Below, piece after piece: positions 51,621 to 62,082 of a DNA stretch of 64,000 nucleotides. Location of the stretch: assembly GCF_019565505.1 (NCBI RefSeq), contig NZ_CP067378.1, positions 1,488,001 through 1,552,000 of the forward strand, given 5' to 3'. The DNA is from Flavobacterium davisii (GTDB lineage: Bacteria; Bacteroidota; Bacteroidia; Flavobacteriales; Flavobacteriaceae). The notes beneath the pieces were generated by a model. It did not search any database, was not told where the DNA came from, and saw only the letters and a program-made list of their open reading frames with translations. A program made the translations under genes and the position numbers. The stretch's first letter is position 1, and every line of letters starts with the position of its first letter.

Positions 51621-52094
51621 ATGAAAACAACTTATCTCTTCATACTCTCCTTCCTATCTTTTATAGCATATTCACAAAAAAAAGCACCTTTTATTATTCA
51701 GGAATGTTACTATCAATCTTGGATAGCTGGTATAAAAGGTGGAGGTTCAGGTACCGATTTTCATATTCTATTTCAAAATGAGTTACCAAAAGACTTAGAA
51801 TTAAGTAAAATTTATTTTCAAAATAAAACAGCTATTCCCCAAAAAATAAACCCAACAGAATATCTATTCAGTTTTAAAGAAGAAGCTAATAGACACCCTA
51901 ATGAAGAAAATACAGAAGACAAAAAAAATAGCCCTTCTACCACAACACAAAACCCTTTAAAAATTACTTCTAAGCAAGCTATTTTAGAATATTATTATAA
52001 AGGAAACAAAGCTATTTTTAAAATTAAAAAAGTAAAAGCAAAAGAAATACTCGCTTATCCATCTGCTAGAACAGATGAAAATGATAAAAATTAA
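51621..52094 (+). CDS. Small exported protein of unknown function
   Basis: The 157-aa product has a signal peptide (residues 1-18, ending AYSQ) and a body with the segment CYYQSWIAGIKGGGSGTDFHI; the C-terminal half is charged. The Gly-rich region suggests a conserved family in flavobacteria, but no function is known to me. It is 32 bases upstream of the flippase gene. Confidence 0.65.
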   Translation: MKTTYLFILSFLSFIAYSQKKAPFIIQECYYQSWIAGIKGGGSGTDFHILFQNELPKDLELSKIYFQNKTAIPQKINPTEYLFSFKEEANRHPNEENTEDKKNSPSTTTQNPLKITSKQAILEYYYKGNKAIFKIKKVKAKEILAYPSARTDENDKN

Positions 52095-52102
52095 TACTTT
52101 TG
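52095..52102 (+). promoter_or_regulatory. -7 box of the flippase gene
   Basis: TACTTTTG matches TAnnTTTG, 24 bases before the TTG start. Confidence 0.4.
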
Positions 52103-52126
52103 TACATTTAAAATAACACAACCATT

Positions 52127-53568
52127 TTGGGCATTTATAAAAGTTTATTTAAGCAGACACTAATCTACGGTTTAGCTACGGTATTACCCCGTATGATTAG
52201 CTTTTTATTGAACCCCCTATACGTAAAAAAATTACCTAAGTCAGAATTTGCTGATGTATCCATCATTTTTGCTTATCTCATCTTTTTTAACGTAGTCCTT
52301 TCCTACGGAATGGAAACGGCCTTTTTAGATTTTATAATCAAGAAGAAAACAAAAAAAACGTTTTTAAAACATCATTAGTGTCACTTTTTTGGTCTTCTAT
52401 ATCTTTTCTGGCATTTTCATTAATCTTTCGAGAAAGCATAGCCCATTTTATCAATGTAAAAAAAGAATATATTACATACACCATTTGGATATTAGTTTTA
52501 GATGCACTGGTTGTTATTCCTTTTTCAAAATTACGTGCTGAAAAAAATCAATGCAATATGCCGTCATCAAAATTTTGAATGTTATCATTAACTTCAGTTT
52601 AAATATATTTTTCTTACTAATATTACCACGCATCTCGAAAGAAAACCCAATCAGCACATTATATTTTGATCATTTTCAAGTAGGCTATATTTTTATTTCA
52701 AATGTTCTAGCTAGCTTATTTACTCTAGGAATGCTATCCAATCATTATATAAAACGAGAAGGTATTTTTGATAAAAAATTATGGCTTAAAATGATCCAAT
52801 ATGGTTTACCTATTCTTTTTCAGGAATTGGATTTGCAATTAACGAGCACTTTGATAAGATTCTATTAGAAAAATTGCACGTTTCTAAATCAGATATTGGA
52901 GCCTATTCTGCTTGCTATAAACTAGGAATGTTTATGGTTCTATTTCGTACAGCGTATACTCTAGGGATAGAGCCCTTCTTTTTAGTCATGCTAAAAACCA
53001 AGATGCGCCTAAAACCTACGCTACGATAACTAAATATTTTGTAATATCAGGTTCTTTTATTCTACTCTTTGTAATTGTTTTTATAGATCTACTTAAACAA
53101 CCTTTAGTACCCAATGCCGCTTATTGGGATGCAATAAAAGTTGTACCATTAATTGTTTTAGCTAATTTTTGCTTAGGAATTTACACCAATTTATCTGTAT
53201 GGTATAAACTAACCGATAAGACCTATATAGGCACTATAATTTCTCTTATAGGAGCCCTTCTAACTTTACTCTTCAACTACTGGCTAATCCCTATTATGAG
53301 TTATTACGGTTCAGCTATTGCAACCATTGTAGCATACGCAAGTATGATGTTCATTTCCTATTACCTAGGACAAAAAAGATACCCTATTCCGTATGAAATG
53401 AATAAAATTGCAAGCTACATAACAATCGCTATTACATTATCCGCCCTATCATTTTATGTCCCATTTTTACGCCAAAGTTATATTTTTGGAATATTTACCT
53501 TAATTTTATTTGGATATTATATTTACAAAAATGAAAAAGAAATTTTTTTAAAGATAATCAACAAATAA
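52127..53568 (+). CDS. Polysaccharide flippase (Wzx/MATE-like), several indels
   Basis: A multi-span inner-membrane protein that moves lipid-linked glycans. The start is TTG 52127 (MGIYKSLFKQTLIYGLATVLPRMISFLL, with the typical first helix and PRM motif). The frame breaks about four times, near 52355, 52545, 52830 and 53000, mostly in A/T runs. Pieces such as LNVIINFSLNIFFLL, SVLPLIV-type helices (KVVPLIVLANFCLGIYTNLSV) and SYYGSAIATIVAYASM are spread over the whole length, so the corrected product is ~480 aa with 12-14 helices. Real decay cannot be excluded with four breaks, but neighbours show the same pattern. Confidence 0.75.
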
Positions 53569-53618
53569 ATTCGATACTTTTAACAAATCTCCCATTATTA
53601 AAATAGTATATAAATAAC

Positions 53619-54052
53619 ATGGAAATAAAAATTGTAAATAAGTCAAAACATACACTTCCTCATTATGAAACTGATTTATCAGCAGGAATGGATTTAAGAG
53701 CTAATTTGGAAGAGTCTGTTACAATACCCCCACTTGGAAGAGTATTAATTAAAACCGGTTTGTTTATAGAATTACCACAAGGATACGAAGCACAAATAAG
53801 ACCTAGAAGCGGTTTAGCGCTCAAAAAAGGAATCACTGTTTTAAATTCACCGGTACCATAGATGCTGATTATCGTGGTGAAATAGGTATTATACTAGTTA
53901 ATTTATCTAATGATTTTTTTGACATTGAAGATGGTGAACGCATTGCTCAGCTAGTAATTGCTAAACATGAACGTATTTTTTGGACTCCTGTTGAAATACT
54001 TTCCGACACAGACCGAGGTCAAGGAGGTTTTGGCAGTACAGGAGTAAAATAA
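53619..54052 (+). CDS. dut: dUTP diphosphatase
   Basis: The enzyme cleaves dUTP to dUMP. All five dUTPase motifs are seen: [37 protein letters not shown] and [10 protein letters not shown]. The frame breaks at 53850-53853 (CCGG where CCCGG is expected) between motif 2 and motif 3. Corrected length is 144 aa. Only the first part would be translated as given. Confidence 0.92.
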
Positions 54053-54161
54053 AGTGATACCCAATAAAATAATTAAAAAATCGAATATTAAAAATAGTAA
54101 ATAAATTTTAAAAACTACTCTCCCTGTAGTAATCCTCTTCTGAGGGCAAGGGACTAATCTT

Positions 54162-55172
54162 ATGAAAATTATTGTACCTATGGCAGGTCGTGGCTCACGT
54201 TTACGACCTCATACTCTAACCGTTCCTAAACCATTAATTCCTATTGCAGGAAAACCCATCGTACACCGATTAGTAGAAGATATTGCCAAAGTAATCAATC
54301 AAGATATTGAAGAAATCGCTTTTATAATTCACGAAAGTTTTGGTAAAAAAGTAGAAGACGAATTAATCACTATAGCTCAAAATCTAGGAGCAAAAGGAAC
54401 CATCTACTATCAAAACGAAGCATTGGGTACAGGACATGCTATCATGTGTGCAAAAGAATCTCTTTCAGGACCTACCGTTATTGCTTATGCGGACACTCTT
54501 TTTAAAGCAGATTTCACTTTAGACACAGCTGCTGATAGCGTTATTTGGGTAAAACAAGTAGAAAACCCAGAAGCCTTTGGCGTAATTAATCTAAACGAAT
54601 CCAATGAAATCATTGAACTAGTAGAAAAATCGTCTACTTTTGTTTCTGATCTAGCCGTTATTGGAATTTACTATTTTAAAGATATAGCCATCCTAAAAAA
54701 TGAATTGCAAGCCGTTTTAGACAATAATATCATTCACGGTGGCGAATACCAAATAAATGATGGTATAAAACAAATGATGGATAAAGGAATGAAATTTGTT
54801 CCTGGAAAAGTAGAAGAATGGATGGATTGCGGAAATAAAAACGTAACAGTAGAAACCAATAGTAGAATGCTCAATTTCTTACACGCAGATAACGAAAACA
54901 TGGTAGCTTCTTCTGCTCTTATTGAAAATTCTACTATCATTCCTCCTTGCTTTATCGGAGAAGATGTAGTCTTAAAAAATTCTACTATCGGACCAAATGT
55001 ATCATTAGGAAAATCAACTCATCTAACAAACGTTACCATCAAAAATAGTTTAGTTCAAACACATGCACATTTACGCAATGCTGATCTAGATAATGCCATG
55101 ATTGGTAATCATGCCACTTTTGATGGAAACTTCAAAAGCATCAGTATAGGCGACTATTCTACACTAGAATAA
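54162..55172 (+). CDS. Sugar-phosphate nucleotidyltransferase
   Basis: The N-terminal domain has the nucleotide-binding signature MAGRGSRLRPHTLTVPKPLI, then QNEALGTGHAIMCA and AYADTLF with the metal-binding Asp. The C-terminal ~80 residues form a left-handed beta-helix of hexapeptide type (IIPPCFIGEDVVLKNSTIGP). It resembles glucose-1-phosphate thymidylyl- or uridylyltransferases; the exact sugar is not clear. 336 aa, intact. Neighbouring flippase suggests cell-surface glycan synthesis. Confidence 0.85.
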   Translation: MKIIVPMAGRGSRLRPHTLTVPKPLIPIAGKPIVHRLVEDIAKVINQDIEEIAFIIHESFGKKVEDELITIAQNLGAKGTIYYQNEALGTGHAIMCAKESLSGPTVIAYADTLFKADFTLDTAADSVIWVKQVENPEAFGVINLNESNEIIELVEKSSTFVSDLAVIGIYYFKDIAILKNELQAVLDNNIIHGGEYQINDGIKQMMDKGMKFVPGKVEEWMDCGNKNVTVETNSRMLNFLHADNENMVASSALIENSTIIPPCFIGEDVVLKNSTIGPNVSLGKSTHLTNVTIKNSLVQTHAHLRNADLDNAMIGNHATFDGNFKSISIGDYSTLE

Positions 55173-55180
55173 AAACATAA

Positions 55181-55261
55181 AGAGGATGTCCAAAAAGCTG
55201 GCAATCTGACCAACAAAAACAACAAACAAAATGTTATTTTTTTACTTTTTGGACAACCTCT
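55181..55261. repeat. 81-bp inverted-repeat element (terminator-like or MITE)
   Basis: AGAGGATGTCCAAAAAG (55181-55197) and CTTTTTGGACAACCTCT (55245-55261) are inverted with one mismatch, with an A-rich inner region. It follows the nucleotidyltransferase gene by 8 bases. The ends resemble those of small transposable elements; it may also serve as a terminator. The rest of 55262-55371 has no gene. Confidence 0.55.
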
Positions 55262-55371
55262 ACTTTTAAAAACAAAAATATACTATCTTAACAATCCGTT
55301 TTTATAGTAAATACAATCCGGTATAATTAAAAGCAATACCTATTTTACCGCTAAAAAGAAAGTCTCAATAT

Positions 55372-56718
55372 ATGCATAAGATAATATACCAATTAACCTG
55401 TTTTATATTAGCAACCAGTACACATACTCTTTTAGCCCAAGTAAACCCTGAAGAAATAATCTCAGAAAATGACACTTTTCAAGAAGCATTTTATGAATCA
55501 TTAAAACAAAAAGGAATTGAAAATTATGACAAAGCCATTATTGAGCTAGAAAAATGTTTGCAACTCCAACCTCATAATGCCTTTATTTATCATGAATTAG
55601 GCAAGAATTATTATTTAAAAAAAGATTACATTCTCGCTGAAGAAGCCTATAAAAAGGCAACTGAAATAGAGCCAAAAAACAAATGGAACTGGATTGATTT
55701 ATATGAGGTATATTATCAAACTAAAAATTATAACCAAGGAATATTAACCCTTCAAAAAATCATTCCTTTGGATAAGAAATACAAAGAAGACTTACTGGCT
55801 TTATATATGTATACTCGTCAATTTGACAAAGCTTTGTTATTGATTAACGAGTTAGATGAATCTGAAGGAAAATCCGAAAGAAGGAATCAATATAGAGCCG
55901 AAATTAATAAGCAAACCAATAATAATGCAGGTCATAAAGCCGATCTAGAAAAAGCAATAGACAACAATCCTTTAAACGAAGAAAACTATCTTTCTTTGAT
56001 CACCCAATACTCCGAAACTAACCAAGAAGAAAAAGTAAAAGAAGTAATCCAAAAGCTACAAAAAAACATCCCTAACTCTGAGTGGGCTGCTGTATTCCTA
56101 TTTAAGTATCATATAAATGACGGAAAAGGCACAGAAGCTTTTAATAATCTTGAAACTGTCCTAAAAAATAAAAAAATAGACAAAAAAATTAAAATCAAAA
56201 TGTTCAATGAATTTTTAATTTTTACTTCTAAAAACCCCGCTTTTGAAAACCAATTATCAAAAGTTACTTCTTATTTTGAAGGCGATCCAGAATTTAATGT
56301 ATACAAAGAAGTAGGTAAATTTTACTTCAAAAAAAAGCAATGGGATTTAGCTATCCAAAATTTTGAAAAATCAAATACCCTTCAAAAAAATGATATAGAA
56401 ATAGCCCTATCCCTTCTTATTTGTCAGGAAGAAAAAAAGGACTATCCAATTATGTTAAAAATAGCAACAGATTATTTAGATCTGTTCCCTAATCAACCCG
56501 AATTTTATTACTTTGCAGGAAAAGCAAATTTTCAAATAAAAAATTATAAAAAAGCCAACGAATTGTTACAAATCGGTCTAGATTATATAGTAGAAAATCC
56601 TATTTTAGAAATCAACTTTCTTAATTTAATAGCGGAAGTTACCATGGCTTTAGGTGAACCTAAAAAAGCAGAAGAATGGCAAAAAAAAGCAATGAGCATT
56701 AAAAATAAAACAAAATGA
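55372..56718 (+). CDS. Exported TPR-repeat protein
   Basis: The 448-aa product has a signal peptide (residues 1-23, ending LLAQ) and tetratricopeptide repeats in two blocks: residues ~40-140 (AFIYHELGKNYYLKKDYILAEEAYKKATEIEP) and ~300-440. It probably acts as a periplasmic scaffold. It overlaps the DUF4292 gene by 4 bases (ATGA) and is followed by the EnvC-like gene, a conserved flavobacterial cluster, so a link to the cell envelope or peptidoglycan is likely. Confidence 0.8.
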   Translation: MHKIIYQLTCFILATSTHTLLAQVNPEEIISENDTFQEAFYESLKQKGIENYDKAIIELEKCLQLQPHNAFIYHELGKNYYLKKDYILAEEAYKKATEIEPKNKWNWIDLYEVYYQTKNYNQGILTLQKIIPLDKKYKEDLLALYMYTRQFDKALLLINELDESEGKSERRNQYRAEINKQTNNNAGHKADLEKAIDNNPLNEENYLSLITQYSETNQEEKVKEVIQKLQKNIPNSEWAAVFLFKYHINDGKGTEAFNNLETVLKNKKIDKKIKIKMFNEFLIFTSKNPAFENQLSKVTSYFEGDPEFNVYKEVGKFYFKKKQWDLAIQNFEKSNTLQKNDIEIALSLLICQEEKKDYPIMLKIATDYLDLFPNQPEFYYFAGKANFQIKNYKKANELLQIGLDYIVENPILEINFLNLIAEVTMALGEPKKAEEWQKKAMSIKNKTK

Positions 56719-57500
56719 TCAAAAAGATTATAAGTACACTAAGCATAGCACTAATAGTCGTTTCCTGTAAAACGAAACAAAATCTTGTTATTCATCAAGA
56801 AAACAAAATACCAGTTGTTACAGAAACACTGAAAAATGTCATCAAAAATCATGAAACTCTCAAAAGAAATTTTAAAACCGCTTATATAAAATCAAACATA
56901 GACTACAAAGATGAACAACAATCGTCTAACATATCCGCGGATATTCGCATCAAAAAAGATGAAATGATTCTTGTAACAGTCAAAATACTAGGTTTTACTG
57001 TAGCCAAAGCACTATTAACTCCTACTTCTGTCAAATATTACCAAAAAATAGGGCAAAAATTTTTTGATGGAAACTATACGATATTAAGCAACTGGTTAGG
57101 TACAGAATTAAATTTTCAAAAAGTTCAAAACTTACTTTTAGGAAAATCTATAGATGATCTTTCCTCAGGTCAATATACTATGAAACAAGAAGAGAACAAT
57201 ATAAACTTAATAGAAACAACAACACCTAATTTCATAAAATCCTATTCATTTGATCCCCACTATTTTTGGTTAAACAGTCAAGAAATAAAACAAATAGAAC
57301 CCGATCAAAAAATGATGGTTCAATATGCAAACTATAATTCAGCTCCAGAAGCTATTTTGCCAATGAAACTTGTTATTTTTGCAATTCAGGGTAATAAAAC
57401 CACGCAAATTACAATAGAAAATGAATCCGTTAACTACAATGAAGAACTAACGTTTTCATATAGTATACCAGAAGGTTATAAACCCATAAAAATTAATTAA
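56715..57500 (+). CDS. DUF4292 lipoprotein
   Basis: The 261-aa product has a lipoprotein signal (ALIVVSCKTKQ). The body matches DUF4292 (SNISADIRIKKDEMILVTVKILGFTVAKALLTPTSVKYY, QKIGQKFFDGNYTIL), related to LolA/LolB-like folds. It lies in the TPR-DUF4292-EnvC operon, so a role in outer-membrane or envelope maintenance is probable. Frame intact. Confidence 0.82.
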   Translation: MIKKIISTLSIALIVVSCKTKQNLVIHQENKIPVVTETLKNVIKNHETLKRNFKTAYIKSNIDYKDEQQSSNISADIRIKKDEMILVTVKILGFTVAKALLTPTSVKYYQKIGQKFFDGNYTILSNWLGTELNFQKVQNLLLGKSIDDLSSGQYTMKQEENNINLIETTTPNFIKSYSFDPHYFWLNSQEIKQIEPDQKMMVQYANYNSAPEAILPMKLVIFAIQGNKTTQITIENESVNYNEELTFSYSIPEGYKPIKIN

Positions 57501-57515
57501 AAGAATTAATAAATT

Positions 57516-58729
57516 ATGCTAAAACATATCTTATCCCTTGTTTTTATTCTTAGTACTACCATGTTCTGGTCTCAGGAAGAAGATAGACAACGCAAATTAG
57601 AAGAACAAAAAGCCAGAATTCAAGAAGAAATTCGCCAAAAAGAACGTTTATTAGGAGAACAAAAAAGAAAAGAAAAAGATGTAACCAAAATTGTTGCACA
57701 ACAAAAAGAAAAAAATAAGCCTGCAACTTAAGCTAATCCGTACAACAGAAAAACAAAAGAAAGTTTTAGGAAACAGCATGTATATTAATCAGATAAAAGT
57801 AAATCAATTAAAAAAAGATTTACAAATTCTTAAAGAAGATTATGCTGAAATGATTGAAAAATCATACAAAAGTCGTTCAGAACAAAGCAGGGCTATGTTT
57901 ATTCTATCAGCCGACAACTTTTTACAAGCTTATAAAAGAGGACAGTATATGAAGCAATATTCTAGCTTCCGAAAAATGCAAGGTGAAGAAATAAAAAGTA
58001 AAACAAAAGATCTAGAAAATTACAATACCAAATTAGGAGTACAAAAAAACAAAAAGAAAAATTAATCGCTATAAGCGAAAAAGAAAAAAAGATCTTGAAG
58101 TAGAACGTCAAGAACAAGAACGATTGTTAAATAGCATTAAAAAAGATAAAAAGAAAATTATTGCTGAAATTCATAAAAAACAAAAAGAATCCCGCGCTAT
58201 TGAAAGACAAATAGATCGTTTAATACGAGAAGCAATTGCTGCAGCTAACAAAAAAGCAGGCAATACGACTAATACCACTACTTTTGTATTAACACCCGAA
58301 GCAAAAGAGTTAGCAAACGATTTTCGTTCAAATCGAGGTCGATTACCGTGGCCTGTAGAAAAGGGCGCTTTAACTAAACGTTTTGGTCGTCAGCCTCACC
58401 CTTTAGAACCGTCAATTATGATTGAAAGTAGTGGAATTGAAATTTCTTCTGAAAGAGGAGCGCAAGCTCGTGCTGTTTTTGGAGGAGAGGTGAGTGATGT
58501 ACAAATGGCCGCTAACGGCACTGCAACAGTTGTCATTAGACATGGTGATTACATTACTTCCTACTCTAATCTTAGCAGTGTAAACGTGAGTAAAGGTCAA
58601 AAAGTAAGCACTAAACAAACCTTAGGAAGTATTCATTACAATAGCTTCACAGGCAAAGCAGTTTTAAAATTCTACATCTATCAAAATACAACAAAACTAA
58701 ACCCTCAATCGTGGATTAAAGGTTTATAG
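57516..58729 (+). CDS. EnvC-like murein hydrolase activator (degenerate LytM domain)
   Basis: A signal peptide (ending MFWSQ) is followed by a long coiled-coil (residues ~25-260) and a C-terminal LytM/M23 domain (LPWPVEKGALTKRFGRQPHP ... GIEISSERGAQARAVFGGEV). The M23 metal ligands are absent: the HxxxD place reads IESSGIEI and the HxH place reads YSNL, so it is not a peptidase but an activator of amidases in cell division, as EnvC. The frame breaks at ~57705 (extra A), ~58050 and ~58090, all in A-runs. Corrected length is ~404 aa. Last gene of the TPR-DUF4292 operon. Confidence 0.8.
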
Positions 58730-58777
58730 AAAATACTAAAATCATATTAAATAAAAAGGTTACAATAGAAAAGTTTG

Positions 58778-58785
58778 TAACTTTG
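58778..58785 (+). promoter_or_regulatory. -7 box of bacilliredoxin gene
   Basis: TAACTTTG matches TAnnTTTG, 30 bases before the ATG at 58816. Confidence 0.45.
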
Positions 58786-58815
58786 TAAAACAATAACTTT
58801 TAACATATAAAGAAT

Positions 58816-59226
58816 ATGTATCCAGAAGAAATGGTTAAACCAATGCGCGAAGAGTTAACAAGCAACGGTTTTCAAAATTTATATACAGCAGATGACGTAA
58901 AAAACGCCATTACAGCAACAGGTACTACACTGGTAGTTGTAAACTCAGTTTGTGGTTGTGCTGCTCGTAATGCCCGTCCGAGAGCTATAATGAGTTTATC
59001 AGGTGAAAAAAAACCAACCCATTTAATTACTGTTTTTGCAGGTGTCGACAAAGAGGCCGTAGACGCTGCTCGTGAACAAATGTTTCCGTTCCCGCCCTCT
59101 TCACCAGCAATGGCATTATTTAAAGATGGAGAGTTAGTACACATGTTAGAACGTCATCATATAGAGGGAAGACCAGCGGAAATTATTGCTGAAAACTTAA
59201 AAGATGCTTATAGCGAATTTTGTTAA
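58816..59226 (+). CDS. BrxA/BrxB-family bacilliredoxin
   Basis: The 136-aa product has the family's CGC redox motif (VVNSVCGCAARNARP) and the later FPPSSPAMALFKDGELVHMLERH. These proteins remove bacillithiol from oxidised protein thiols or act as thiol-disulfide reductases. Frame intact, own promoter, followed by a strong terminator. Confidence 0.9.
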   Translation: MYPEEMVKPMREELTSNGFQNLYTADDVKNAITATGTTLVVVNSVCGCAARNARPRAIMSLSGEKKPTHLITVFAGVDKEAVDAAREQMFPFPPSSPAMALFKDGELVHMLERHHIEGRPAEIIAENLKDAYSEFC

Positions 59227-59250
59227 AATCATCCCTTTTTTATTTTTTAT

Positions 59251-59288
59251 AAATGTCATCTAGAAATAAGATATCTAGATGACATTTA
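59251..59288 (+). terminator. Terminator after bacilliredoxin gene
   Basis: Arms AAATGTCATCTAGA and TCTAGATGACATTT with a ~10-base loop, followed by a T-rich stretch. Confidence 0.75.
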
Positions 59289-59320
59289 TTATTTTTGGCT
59301 ATTACAAATTAAATGAGCAC

Positions 59321-60050
59321 ATGCTAAAACTTATTTCTTACCCATTATCGCTCTTATTTGGAGTTCTTTTTTTCTTTGGTTACTTATTTTTCATCCTATA
59401 CAATGGATTTGTTTAAAACTATTTGGGTACAACGCACACAGAGTAAGCGTAGCCGTTCTTAATGCTTTTTTAGTAAGAACCACTCAAATATTAGGAACTA
59501 CTTATAAAATAAAAGGAATGGAAAATATACCTAAAAACAAACCGTTAATCATTGTTGCTAATCATCAAAGTTTATACGATATTCCTCCCTTTATCTGGTT
59601 CTTACGAAAATGCCATCCTAAATTTATAAGTAAAAAGAGTTAGGCAAAGGTATTCCTAGTGTTTCATTTAACTTACGTCATGGCGGTTCTGCCTTAATTG
59701 ACAGAAAAGACTCAAAACAAGCTTTACCCGAAATAAAACGCATAGCAGAATATATTAACAAACATAATTATTCCGTCGTGATATTTCCTGAAGGCACAAG
59801 AAGTAAAACAGGAATACCTAAACCTTTTTCTATTAATGGTTTAAAAATGCTTTATAAATTTGCTCCCGATGCCTACTTTTTACCTGTAACTATAAATAAC
59901 TCATGGAAAATGACACGCTATGGCCAATTTCCATTAGGTTTAGGCAGTAATATCGAGCATATCATTCATCCTCCTTTAAAAATATCCGATTATAGTTTTG
60001 AAGATTTATTTCAAAAAACAGAAACTATAATCAAAGAACATATAAAATAA
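59321..60050 (+). CDS. Second PlsC-type acyltransferase
   Basis: The start is ATG 59321 (MLKLISYPLSLLFGVLFF), an N-terminal membrane segment. The catalytic motifs are NHQSLYD (HX4D) and FPEGTRSKTG. The frame breaks near 59385 and at ~59635 (missing A in KKELGKG). Corrected length is ~243 aa. It transfers acyl chains to lysophosphatidic acid or a similar acceptor. It lies 13 bases before the acyl-ACP desaturase gene, so the pair may serve lipid synthesis together. Confidence 0.78.
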
Positions 60051-60063
60051 TTATACTCATCTT

Positions 60064-61065
60064 ATGGAAAAATTAAACAATATCCGCTTGGAAGTCATGC
60101 AGTATCTAGAAAAGAGCTTAGATTCTTTCGTAGAAAACTACTTACTACCTGTAGAAAAGATATGGCAACCAAGTGATTTATTACCCAATTCTGAAGGCGA
60201 AAATTTCATAGAAGAAGTTACAGAACTTAGAGAAATAGCAAAAGATTTGCCTTATGATTTTTGGGTAGTTTTAGTGGGCGATACCATTACAGAGGAAGCT
60301 TTACCAACTTATGAATCATGGTTATTAGATGTTGAAGGAATACAACAAAAAGGACCTACAGGAGATAACGGTTGGGCCAAATGGATTCGTCAATGGACTG
60401 GCGAAGAAAATCGTCATGGTGATGCACTTAATAAATATTTGTATCTGTCTGGGCGGGTAAATATGCGAGAAGTAGAAATTACTACACAGCATCTAATAAA
60501 TGATGGATTTGATCCCGGTACTGATCGTGATCCCTATAAAAACTTTGTGTTTACAAGTTTTCAAGAATTGGCCACCTATATTTCCCACATGAGAGTCTCT
60601 AAACTAGCTAAAAATTTTGGAGACAAAAAATTAGCCAAATTATGTAATTTAATTGCAGGTGATGAAATGCGTCATCATTTAGCATATAGTGATTTTGTCA
60701 ACCGAATTTTCCAAGTAGATCCTAGCGAAATGATGCTGGCATTCCAGTATATGATGAAACAAAAAATTACAATGCCTGCAAATCTTATTCGCGAATCTGG
60801 AGAAGCTATAGGCACCGCATTCGAAAAATTTTCTGAATCCGCTCAACGTATTGGAGTTTATACTGCCACTGATTATATCGAAATTATGGAAAAATTAATT
60901 CAAAAGTGGGAAATAGACAAAATCACGCATCTTACAGATGAGGCAGAAAAAGCACGTGATTATCTGATGAAACTGCCTGCAAGAATGACTCGACTAGCGG
61001 AAAGAATGGTTACTCCTACAGAAGAAAAATTATTTAAATGGGTTCAACCATCTTTAATAGTTTAA
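60064..61065 (+). CDS. Acyl-ACP desaturase (soluble di-iron type)
   Basis: The 333-aa product has the di-iron motifs of the ferritin-like desaturases: WTGEENRHGD near residue 117 and GDEMRHH near 201. It introduces a double bond in acyl-ACP and so controls membrane fluidity. Frame intact. It directly follows a PlsC-type gene. Confidence 0.9.
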   Translation: MEKLNNIRLEVMQYLEKSLDSFVENYLLPVEKIWQPSDLLPNSEGENFIEEVTELREIAKDLPYDFWVVLVGDTITEEALPTYESWLLDVEGIQQKGPTGDNGWAKWIRQWTGEENRHGDALNKYLYLSGRVNMREVEITTQHLINDGFDPGTDRDPYKNFVFTSFQELATYISHMRVSKLAKNFGDKKLAKLCNLIAGDEMRHHLAYSDFVNRIFQVDPSEMMLAFQYMMKQKITMPANLIRESGEAIGTAFEKFSESAQRIGVYTATDYIEIMEKLIQKWEIDKITHLTDEAEKARDYLMKLPARMTRLAERMVTPTEEKLFKWVQPSLIV

Positions 61066-61208
61066 AACATCAATCATGAACAGGAGAGGTTCTTAAAAGT
61101 AAAAATCAAAATTTAAATCTCCTTTTTGTCAAATCTAAATAAAAGGCCAAATAATGTTAGATCATAAATCAAACAACTTTTAAGACGGCCTTTTTTAATA
61201 TATATTCC

Positions 61209-61853
61209 ATGGAAATTATAGAAAAAACAATTGATTTTGTAAAACAGCAATTAGCAGAAGCAGAAGGCGGACACGATTGGTTTCATATAGAACGCGTATA
61301 TAAAAACACCAAGTTAATAACAAAAGAAGAAGAATGTAATGAAACTGTTGTTTATCTAGCCGCTTTATTACACGATATAGCCGATAGTAAATTTCATAAC
61401 GGTAATGAAACCATTGGTCCTAAAATAGCTGGTGATTTTCTTAGATCACAAAATGTCGATCAGGATATTATTGACCATGTGGTAAAAATCATAGAAAATA
61501 TTTCTTTTAAAGGAGGAAATTTCACCTCTCCCTTTCATTCTAAGGAGCTTGCTATTGTTCAAGATGCCGATCGTTTAGATGCTATTGGTGCCATCGGAAT
61601 TGCTCGAACATTTAATTATGGTGGATTTAAAAACAGGAAGCTATACGATCCTAATATTAGACCTAATTTAACCATGAGTAAGGAAGAATATAAAAATACA
61701 ACATCACCTACTATTAATCATTTTTATGAAAAATTACTTCTTTTAAAGGATAAAATGAATACTACAACGGGAAAAAGAATTGCCTCACAACGCCATTTGT
61801 TCATGGAGCAATTTTTAGAACAGTTTTACGATGAATGGAAAGGAATGAAATAA
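61209..61853 (+). CDS. HD-domain phosphohydrolase
   Basis: The 214-aa product has the HD metal-binding motifs: HDWFHIERV near residue 23, LLHDIADSKF near 54 and VQDADRLDAIGAIGIART near 117. It is a predicted nucleotide or phosphate-ester hydrolase of the YedJ-like kind; the substrate is unknown. A single gene. The gap 61066-61208 has only weak inverted repeats (AAAAGGCC near 61141 and GGCCTTTTTT near 61187). Confidence 0.83.
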   Translation: MEIIEKTIDFVKQQLAEAEGGHDWFHIERVYKNTKLITKEEECNETVVYLAALLHDIADSKFHNGNETIGPKIAGDFLRSQNVDQDIIDHVVKIIENISFKGGNFTSPFHSKELAIVQDADRLDAIGAIGIARTFNYGGFKNRKLYDPNIRPNLTMSKEEYKNTTSPTINHFYEKLLLLKDKMNTTTGKRIASQRHLFMEQFLEQFYDEWKGMK

Positions 61854-61998
61854 AAATACCTCCTTTTGTGACTATTTAAAAATCAAGGAAAAATCATTCG
61901 TTTTAAAAATTATCATTCACAACCTATCTTATTCTTCATTAGGGTTTAGAAATTTATTACGGATAAATAAGGACTTTAAATATACAAACACACCTTAA

Positions 61999-62037
61999 AA
62001 CCCCCGTTTTTTAAAGTTTTTATTAAAAAACGGGGTT
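61999..62037. terminator. Terminator after HD hydrolase gene
   Basis: Arms AACCCCCGTTTTTTA and TAAAAAACGGGGTT with a short loop; a strong G/C base and T/A stretches on both sides suggest use in both directions. Confidence 0.65.
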
Positions 62038-62082
62038 AAATCAAAATATTAAAATTTTTATTTATGAAGTAGATTTCTTAAT

